A stretch of 64,000 bases of DNA from an uncultured Aquimarina sp. (GTDB lineage Bacteria > Bacteroidota > Bacteroidia > Flavobacteriales > Flavobacteriaceae). Where the stretch lies: positions 186,001-250,000 of the forward strand of contig CANNFM010000001.1 in assembly GCA_947503835.1 (NCBI GenBank), in the 5' to 3' direction. Position numbers and translations under genes: made by a program. Below the pieces are notes generated by a model that searched no databases, had not been told where the DNA came from, and saw only the letters and a program-made list of their open reading frames with translations. This document shows, one piece after another, positions 58,341-64,000 of the stretch (within the stretch, counting starts at the first letter, position 1; each line of letters begins with the position of its first letter).

Positions 58341-59717
58341 TTATAATTTACCGTGATAAAAATGTCCCTGTTTGGTGATAAGTTCGATATTTCTTTGTGA
58401 GCTATATCCGGCCTTTGTAAGCGCTATTCTCAAATTTGTATTTGCACTAAATGTTGAAGCCAAATCAGCTTCGATATTCTGATAAAAACTTTCTCCTACA
58501 AAATGTTTTAAATATCTATTTCTCAAAACTGTGTTATTCTTCATTACATCTATAAGGGCCCAATAGCGTATGGGATTTAAATTTTTATCAAAAAAATCCA
58601 ATCTGGTACCGCCCATCTTTAACTCACTAATGTCTTCGTTTTGCTCTTTTATATACTCATCCATAAAATACTTGACCTCCTCTTTATATGCCTTTGCCTC
58701 AAAATCAAGTTCGTTAACCTCTCTATTAGAAGTTGCGTTAAGGTCATCTTCGGCATGTGTTAACTCATGAATGATAGTTGCCTTATCTCTTATAGACGAC
58801 AATTGAACATTTGCAGGTATATAAATAGTATTCGCTTTATTCGTATCTCCAGATGTTAAAATCTGGTATGAGGCTCTTTCACCACCTTGTACTTTCTTAT
58901 ACTTTTTGGGGGCTAATGCATCAACATGCAGTGTACCATTCAGCAATTTTATAGCCATTGGATGGTTAGCCCCAGTTGCAACCATGTATGTAATTCCTGC
59001 CAATACTTGATCGGCAGGCGAATTATCTGATGCCGCATTATACATCGCTCTCAAAACTTTATCGGATCGAATATTTGATTTTTTCATTTCTTCGATCATT
59101 TCATTTCCCTTAGCAAGCTTTGAATTTTTATCAATCTCTAGTATTTGGTTTAGGGCTAAAACATCAATTTGATCATTTATTATATTCTTCATATAAAATG
59201 AATCCCAAGCATTTATTTTCTTATTTGCATAACAAGCTTTTAATTCCTTTTCTTTGGGTAAATTCCAAAAACTTGTTTTCTTTTTTACAAGACAAGCTTT
59301 TATTTCTTTACTTTTTTTAGACCCTAATATTATTCCCGACTTATAAGCATTACGCACCTCTATTAATTTTTCAATTTCCTTAGACAATTTGCCCCGATCA
59401 ACATTCATCACATGGTTTCGATCTGCAACGGGTATGTTATTCATAGAAATTATTAATCGCTTCTTTTTATTGGCCAACATAGCATTCACATTATTTTGTT
59501 GTCGCATTGCTGCCATTAATAAAAGTTCAACGTGCTTAACTGTTTCATTCCTTTTTAGGGCAAATTGCTTTAACTCTTTTATTTCATCATCTTTTAGAGG
59601 CCCATCCTTAACTGCTTTCTTAACTTTTTTGTAGAATTTATTTCTTGTTTTAAAAATATAATTATCAGTAAAGCTCTTTGATCGTCTATCCCATTCTCCT
59701 TTTTTCAGGATTTTTTT
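58341..59717 (-). CDS. Zinc-metalloprotease-like protein, likely C-terminal half of a frameshifted DUF4157 effector
   Basis: The first canonical start is ATG 59516 (391 residues), but the same frame is open upstream to 59717, with coding-like sequence (EWDRRSKSFTDNYIFK, LKDDEIKELKQFALKRNETV) and no ATG, GTG or TTG. A -1 shift at the A9 run (59711-59719) would join it to the DUF4157 protein. Residues 248-256 (from ATG 59516) are IIHELTHAE, an HExxH zinc motif of gluzincin type, followed by acidic residues (NELDFEAKAYKEE) that could give the third ligand. Three short similar segments, AMLANKKK, ACLVKKK and ACYANKK, precede it. It is likely an injected toxin (inference). Confidence 0.75.
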   Translation of the reverse strand, partial: KKILKKGEWDRRSKSFTDNYIFKTRNKFYKKVKKAVKDGPLKDDEIKELKQFALKRNETVKHVELLLMAAMRQQNNVNAMLANKKKRLIISMNNIPVADRNHVMNVDRGKLSKEIEKLIEVRNAYKSGIILGSKKSKEIKACLVKKKTSFWNLPKEKELKACYANKKINAWDSFYMKNIINDQIDVLALNQILEIDKNSKLAKGNEMIEEMKKSNIRSDKVLRAMYNAASDNSPADQVLAGITYMVATGANHPMAIKLLNGTLHVDALAPKKYKKVQGGERASYQILTSGDTNKANTIYIPANVQLSSIRDKATIIHELTHAEDDLNATSNREVNELDFEAKAYKEEVKYFMDEYIKEQNEDISELKMGGTRLDFFDKNLNPIRYWALIDVMKNNTVLRNRYLKHFVGESFYQNIEADLASTFSANTNLRIALTKAGYSSQRNIELITKQGHFYHGKL

Positions 59718-60424
59718 TTACCCTTTTGTTGCACTACATGGGTTAATTCATGCGCTAATAAATGTTTGCCTGTACTAGAATCGGGATTATACTTCCCAGA
59801 ATTAAAATACACATCATTGCCATGAGTAAATGCCTGGGCACCTAACTCTTTGTTCATTGCCACAGCATCTTGATCGGTATGAATATTTACACCACTAAAA
59901 TCTCGTCCAAAAGAAGATTCCATTTCTGCTTTTGTGGTTTTTGGTAAACTACTACCTCTACCAGATTTACTTTTTATTTGCTGAGATAATCCAGCACTTG
60001 CGTTTTGACTGTTAGCATTAGAGGCACTCTTTTTTTGCAATTCTTCTTCCTCTTCACCTCCCATTCTTTGGATTTCAGGTTTTTCCTGCACCAACTTGTC
60101 TTCCTCCATTCGTTGCTCGGCGGTACCCAACTTCTCATCTTCTTGCGGCGTTGCTAATGATTCTCGTTGTATACTGCTTATTTCTTTGTTTTGTATATCC
60201 GGTTTTGAGGTGTTATTCACCACTGCATCCGCCATACTATCAGCCTCTTTTTCATACTTATCCCCCGGTTGGCCTACAGTAAGTTTAGTTTGTACCGCAT
60301 CCCCATTTGCAACATTAAAAAATGGTTTCTTGCTATCCTTAGAAAAGAAAGGGGTTTCTTTGTTTTCTTTTCCTTCATTACTGTGTGGATTTTTTTTCCA
60401 ACTATTAGAAAATACATTTTTCAT
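59705..60424 (-). CDS. DUF4157 leader protein (eCIS cargo type), possible N-terminal half of a frameshifted effector
   Basis: The 239-residue protein has an unstructured, charged N-terminal part (residues 1-160, with IQRE, IQRM and GGEEEEELQKK) and the DUF4157 core at about 165-233: MESSFGRDFSGVNIHTD, AQAFTHGNDVYFNSGKY and LLAHELTHVVQQKG (His225-His229 HExxH). DUF4157 is known to mark proteins loaded into eCIS. The ORF stops at TGA right after AAA AAA AAA TCC. Most members carry a toxin domain behind the core, and the next frame supplies one. Start ATG 60424 follows the ParA gene by 20 bases. Confidence 0.85.
   Translation of the reverse strand: MKNVFSNSWKKNPHSNEGKENKETPFFSKDSKKPFFNVANGDAVQTKLTVGQPGDKYEKEADSMADAVVNNTSKPDIQNKEISSIQRESLATPQEDEKLGTAEQRMEEDKLVQEKPEIQRMGGEEEEELQKKSASNANSQNASAGLSQQIKSKSGRGSSLPKTTKAEMESSFGRDFSGVNIHTDQDAVAMNKELGAQAFTHGNDVYFNSGKYNPDSSTGKHLLAHELTHVVQQKGKKKS
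59711..59719 (-). other. A9 slippery tract at the DUF4157-metalloprotease junction
   Basis: On the coding strand GGT is followed by nine A, then TCCTGA. The frame-0 stop is one codon after the run. Slipping by -1 gives GGT AAA AAA AAA ATC CTG AAA and enters the downstream frame, fusing 2084 bases into 694 residues. A run of A with AAA-AAA pairing is a known site for frameshifting and for polymerase slippage. Confidence 0.6.
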
Positions 60425-60444
60425 CTTTCTCCATTTTTGTTTAA

Positions 60445-61206
60445 CTAAAATTTTGACAAAAACTCTACGGTAAGTTCCTGATAATCTTCTGCTCCGTTTG
60501 AGTTTTTATCATATTTAAAAATATCCATTCCTTTTTCCTGAGCATTTGCTAAGGCAATATTGCTTCGAATATGCGTCTTAAAGATCATTTTCTCGGAAAA
60601 CTCATTTTCCAGATCCTGTTTTACCTGTTGATTCATCCTTTTTCGATAATCATACTTTGTTAACACAAAGCCTAACAATTTAATTTGTTTATTTAGCTTC
60701 TTCACTAATTCAAAGTGATTTAAAAAACTTTTCACTCCTTTTAAGGGCAAGAATTCTGCCTGTAATGGTATTAACACATAATCACTACTTACTAATGCAT
60801 TAACGGTTAACATACCCATCGAAGGAGGGCAGTCTATAAACACAAAATCATACTCCTTTAAAGGTTTAACTAGCTGTGAAAGTATTTGTTCACGACCATA
60901 CACACTAGCTAACTCTAACTCTGCTCCTGCTAAATCAAGAGATGAGGGAATTACATCTAATCCTGAAGCGGTAATCATTACATCGGTGATCTTTGTTTTT
61001 TCGCCAAAAGCTTCTTTATGCAAGACGGTATAAATTGAATCTTCGATCGTATCCATTATCCCTAATGATTGAGTAAGATTAGCTTGTGGATCTACATCAA
61101 TCAATAACACTTTTTTACCTTTCTTCTTTAGTCCTGCTGCCAGATTAATTGCTGTAGTGGTTTTGCCCACTCCTCCTTTAAAATTTGCTACTGAGATTAC
61201 TTTCAT
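60445..61206 (-). CDS. Orphan ParA/Soj-family ATPase
   Basis: The 253-residue protein (ATG 61206; an ATG at 61245 would add 13 residues) has the deviant Walker A KGGVGKTTTAINLAAGL at its start, VLLIDVDPQANLTQSLG and Walker B YDFVFIDCPPSMG near 115. No ParB gene or parS-like site accompanies it. In such a setting, ParA/MinD-type ATPases usually position a cell structure, here perhaps the injection apparatus (inference). Confidence 0.92.
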   Translation of the reverse strand: MKVISVANFKGGVGKTTTAINLAAGLKKKGKKVLLIDVDPQANLTQSLGIMDTIEDSIYTVLHKEAFGEKTKITDVMITASGLDVIPSSLDLAGAELELASVYGREQILSQLVKPLKEYDFVFIDCPPSMGMLTVNALVSSDYVLIPLQAEFLPLKGVKSFLNHFELVKKLNKQIKLLGFVLTKYDYRKRMNQQVKQDLENEFSEKMIFKTHIRSNIALANAQEKGMDIFKYDKNSNGAEDYQELTVEFLSKF

Positions 61207-61323
61207 TATAGTTTTGTATTCTATTTTTTCTATCCAAGAATACATCTATATAAATATACATAAACCTATTCTAAAAAACACCTCTTATCTTTGGTTATAC
61301 ACCTCTTTTACAGGAAGTTGCAC

Positions 61324-62736
61324 CTAACCTAACTCTGCATTAAAATATTGGCATGCTTTGTCCCATACTTCGCATCCTACTTTACTTCCTAATTTTCTAC
61401 CTTCTAAGTCACCATCAATAAAGTGAATCCCACCGTATAGTCTCGAGATCCCAGCTTGATTAGCTGCATCTTTTAAGGTTACCCAAGTCAATTTAATATC
61501 CTCGCAAGGAGTACAACCTGGTTCAATTTTAGAGCCTCCTTTGGGTATAATTACCGACTCTCCGTAATCTCTATCAGAACAAAAACTGTATAGCACTTCG
61601 TCTGCTGCAGCACTAAATGTACTATGTCCTGATACATACTCTGCAAAGGGAGGTGTAGGAACGTATGGGATCCAGTTTTCGCCTTCGATTTCTTTAGTTC
61701 CTTCACATGGACCACCCCAAGCTTCGATTTTTTTGCCTTTATATAATGTATTAATCAGTGATTTGGGTCTTACATAATCATAATATACTTTACAATCCCA
61801 TGCGGCAATTCCGGCATCAAGTAAAGCGTTTGACAGTACAAAAAACATTTTGATATCATATGCATTTTTATAGTTGTACTTTCTTGACAAATATCGTGCT
61901 TGTCTGCAACATTGCTCGGGTGGTGTAGCCCAAGGGCCTTTTTCGCTGTTTGATGTATCAACAAATTTATCTTCATGCATTCCTCCCCAAAACTCTGCAA
62001 TCACTTTTTGTTCATCTGTAAGGTCAGCACTGTACTCGATAAGTGTATGAGCTTGTTTTTCAAACCCCTTTTCATCACACTCTATTGGCGCAGGCGGCCT
62101 AAACTGTCCTCCCCATGATAATGCAAAAGGTTTTACCACTCCCCAATGTGGAGTAAGAAATTTTTGTGGTACTTGATTTCGTAATTCGGGCTGCCAACGA
62201 TCGATATACTTTAATGATTGAGGAACTGGTGGATTAACAGGGTGATATCCCGTGAAATCAGAAAAATTATTAGGATGTAGTGTTGCATGTGGATTAGAAC
62301 CATCTCCCATACGACATTCTAATATTAATCTAGCTGATAAATTTCCAATGCCAACGGCATTGAAAGGCTTTAAATTTTTATCATCGGGATCATATCCACA
62401 ATCGCACATAAAATCACGGAAAATACTTTTCTTTTCTGGCGGTAATAACAACCAAAATAGTTCTTGTAATACAGTGTATGCAGCATAACTATAGGCTTTT
62501 GATCGGTTTTCGGAAGTACATTGACTATCGGGTTGTTTTAAACGACTCCCCGTAGTTGTGCTTACTTCGCAACCACCATCGTTATAATTAGTCCAGGCAT
62601 CATACATAGCAGTATGTACCATTGCCAGTGCTCTAGCAGCAACAGTAGGTGGCGCTCCTGTATAGTGTAATGCATCGCAGGTTAATCGATTCCATTGGTG
62701 GGCTTTGCTCGGTGTGTATCTTTTTTTTGTTGCCAT
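61324..62736 (-). CDS. Vanadium-dependent haloperoxidase/PAP2-family protein
   Basis: The 470-residue protein has the full vanadate/phosphate site of the family: KVYYDYVRP (K-x6-RP), SGHSTF and SRLYGGIHF (R-x5-H type). The N-terminal region (ARALAMVHTAMYDAWTNY) fits bacterial haloperoxidase-like proteins. No signal peptide is seen. Whether it binds vanadate and oxidises halides, or is a phosphatase, cannot be told. It lies inside the operon between two unknown proteins and ParA. Secreted cargo or an accessory enzyme are both possible. Confidence 0.88.
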   Translation of the reverse strand: MATKKRYTPSKAHQWNRLTCDALHYTGAPPTVAARALAMVHTAMYDAWTNYNDGGCEVSTTTGSRLKQPDSQCTSENRSKAYSYAAYTVLQELFWLLLPPEKKSIFRDFMCDCGYDPDDKNLKPFNAVGIGNLSARLILECRMGDGSNPHATLHPNNFSDFTGYHPVNPPVPQSLKYIDRWQPELRNQVPQKFLTPHWGVVKPFALSWGGQFRPPAPIECDEKGFEKQAHTLIEYSADLTDEQKVIAEFWGGMHEDKFVDTSNSEKGPWATPPEQCCRQARYLSRKYNYKNAYDIKMFFVLSNALLDAGIAAWDCKVYYDYVRPKSLINTLYKGKKIEAWGGPCEGTKEIEGENWIPYVPTPPFAEYVSGHSTFSAAADEVLYSFCSDRDYGESVIIPKGGSKIEPGCTPCEDIKLTWVTLKDAANQAGISRLYGGIHFIDGDLEGRKLGSKVGCEVWDKACQYFNAELG

Positions 62737-62810
62737 GAGTTCTAATTTTTGTGTATATATTTAATTCGCATTTCTTAATTTCTAACAATTTTCTATAAGA
62801 AATACCTCCT

Positions 62811-63431
62811 TTATCGTTCATCATATCGATATCGTATAGCCCTGAATGGAATTAAACTATTTAATTCCATTACCTCATTTATTATTTCTCTATCCGATTT
62901 ATTACTTAATCTAATATTCGAATCATCAAAAGCTTGTATTAATTGCTCTATTAACAATTTCCACTCACTCAAAAAATCTTTAACCGAAATTCTAACCAGT
63001 CCAAGAGTATTAAGTACATGTTGATGGTCTCCGTAAACTTTATTAAAATCACCTTTTATAGCAATAATTTGATCGGTACTAAAAGAAAACTGTAAGCTAA
63101 AGTCTATTTGATCAGATTTAAAATCTATTCTCTCTACATCGTTTTTATTCTTACTAAAACATAGCTTTAGCATTTTAACCAAAGGGATAATTAACTTTGG
63201 AATATCTTCTGTATAATTCATTTTGAATGGAATGCCATTCCAAAGAACAATACAATACTCTTTATTGTTTCTGAATATATATTGAAATGCTTTCTCTATA
63301 CTCTTAAAACTACGCTCATCTTTTACCACACCTTCTACAAATCCAGGTTGTATAATTAGCGTAGTTAAATCTTGCCCAACAATACTATACTCATGTATTT
63401 CTTCTATGTTATTTGACATAAAGTTTTCCAT
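62811..63431 (-). CDS. Unknown protein, paralogue of the next upstream gene
   Basis: The 206-residue soluble protein has no recognised motif. Its core aligns with its neighbour (63409-63954): FRNNKEYCIVLWNGIPFKMNY against FHRQEESLFMFWYDVPVRFRY, and VKDFLSEWKLLIEQ against KNYFLKEWNTLLHQ (20 residues or fewer each). The ATG at 63431 lies inside the neighbour's end (23-base overlap); the ATG at 63419 is an alternative. Such duplicated small genes in eCIS loci may encode adaptor or baseplate-linked parts (inference). Confidence 0.65.
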   Translation of the reverse strand: MENFMSNNIEEIHEYSIVGQDLTTLIIQPGFVEGVVKDERSFKSIEKAFQYIFRNNKEYCIVLWNGIPFKMNYTEDIPKLIIPLVKMLKLCFSKNKNDVERIDFKSDQIDFSLQFSFSTDQIIAIKGDFNKVYGDHQHVLNTLGLVRISVKDFLSEWKLLIEQLIQAFDDSNIRLSNKSDREIINEVMELNSLIPFRAIRYRYDER

Positions 63432-63954
63432 ACCCTTTTATTGATTGCGTTACACCTTCTAACAATTCAAATTTTCTACGTTCTTTGCCGTCTGCAATTA
63501 CTATGTTACCTGCTTTAAAAGAAACCATCATTTGATGCAAAAGGGTGTTCCACTCTTTTAAAAAATAATTTTTCGATAGTGTTAGCATTGATTTCCTGTT
63601 AAGCGCTTCTGCGTACTGATTGTATAGGGGTTCAAAAGCTTTACAATGTGCGCCTATATCAAGAGTGTCATCTTTCCAATACAATTTAAGTTCTACCTGT
63701 AGGATTTGATTGGTTAATGTTACTTTAGTTTTTCCTTCTTTCTCTTTTTGTATGAGCCACACCATAGCCAACAACTCATCAAAACATTGATGTAAATCGG
63801 TGTGATAACGAAATCTAACCGGAACATCATACCAAAACATAAAAAGACTTTCTTCCTGGCGGTGAAAAAGTTTAAGAAATACATCTTTGACCTGCTTAAA
63901 TTCTTGAGCAGGTACTTTATTGATCTTTGGATGTCCTAGTTGAATTGTTAGCAT
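63409..63954 (-). CDS. Unknown protein, paralogue of the next downstream gene
   Basis: The 181-residue soluble protein shares the F-x3-EE-x3-W-x2-VP-x-R-F/Y, SxQ and FLxEW positions with the protein encoded at 62811-63431. The overlap of the two genes suggests coupled translation and dosage in equal amounts. Neither a signal peptide nor a known domain is seen. Confidence 0.65.
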   Translation of the reverse strand: MLTIQLGHPKINKVPAQEFKQVKDVFLKLFHRQEESLFMFWYDVPVRFRYHTDLHQCFDELLAMVWLIQKEKEGKTKVTLTNQILQVELKLYWKDDTLDIGAHCKAFEPLYNQYAEALNRKSMLTLSKNYFLKEWNTLLHQMMVSFKAGNIVIADGKERRKFELLEGVTQSIKGYGKLYVK

Positions 63955-63968
63955 TTTGTTATATTCAA

Positions 63969-64000
63969 TTATTGCTTTATTTTTTTAATTGCTTCTATGA
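63969..64000 (-). CDS. Possible C-terminal end of the next upstream gene
   Basis: One minus-strand frame reads IEAIKKIKQ and stops at TAA (63969-63971), 15 bases before the ATG of the next gene. The spacing fits an operon continuing beyond the window, but ten codons do not prove it. Confidence 0.3.
   Translation of the reverse strand, partial: IEAIKKIKQ

Noticed and set aside
62633..62824. 63-residue minus-strand frame overlapping the haloperoxidase start
   Set aside because: Out of frame with the haloperoxidase and has no coding character; it overlaps the real start.
1..64000. tRNA, rRNA, CRISPR arrays, insertion sequences, integrase and att sites
   Set aside because: Looked for by eye in all spacers and found none; short or diverged RNA genes could be missed without a covariance search.

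Overview
The window reads as chromosomal DNA of a marine-type member of the Flavobacteriia (Bacteroidota), probably close to Aquimarina or a related genus (inference; no rRNA or tRNA gene is visible). The signs are low GC, AT-rich spacers, the Bacteroidota promoter type (TTG, about 19 bases, TAnnTTTG) where promoters can be seen, lack of strong Shine-Dalgarno sites, a SusC/SusD pair, Rhs proteins with a DUF6443-like region, and typical flavobacterial gene pairs such as the GYDIA-family GHMP kinase beside HMG-CoA reductase.

Layout. 1-16 kb is mostly housekeeping: the 5' end of a dipeptidyl peptidase IV-like gene, mevalonate-pathway genes (HMG-CoA reductase, GHMP kinase), 2-oxoglutarate dehydrogenase E1/E2, a polyprenyl diphosphate synthase, and a TetR-TolC-adaptor-RND efflux operon that has a good promoter and a perfect inverted repeat as likely operator. 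16.5-26.3 kb is an Rhs island: a large secreted partner protein, a 1834-residue Rhs protein with about 14 MopE-like DxDGDG repeats and a variable C-terminal domain, a small lipoprotein that may be its immunity protein, and a broken gene remnant. Near-identical terminator hairpins bracket the island. 26.3-30.7 kb is a SusD/SusC pair. 31-55 kb is again largely housekeeping: aspS, a CLC protein lacking both gating glutamates, cold-shock protein, exonuclease, a DUF294-type signalling protein, tadA, dxs, three tandem lipocalin-like lipoproteins, dgt, a Fic protein, nrdB/nrdA, MarC, an S41 protease, dCMP deaminase and a HupE-like protein.

55.5-64 kb looks like the edge of an extracellular contractile injection system (eCIS) or related phage-tail-like locus. 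On the minus strand, in transcription order, lie two paralogous unknown proteins, a vanadium haloperoxidase/PAP2-type protein, an orphan ParA ATPase, a DUF4157 leader protein, a zinc-metalloprotease-like protein, and an AAA+ ATPase resembling the eCIS ATPase (Afp15 type). On the facing strand are a DUF5675 protein and two membrane-linked coiled-coil proteins. No sheath, tube or baseplate gene lies inside the window, so the eCIS assignment rests on the ATPase and DUF4157; structural genes would be expected beyond base 64000.

The most notable observation is at 59711-59719. An uninterrupted run of nine A (coding strand) sits two codons before the stop of the DUF4157 ORF. A -1 shift there fuses the DUF4157 leader to the downstream metalloprotease frame, which stays open for 67 codons with no ATG, GTG or TTG, giving one 694-residue protein of the leader-plus-toxin type. 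This could be programmed frameshifting, phase variation (ten A would be in frame), a real inactivating mutation or a sequencing error.
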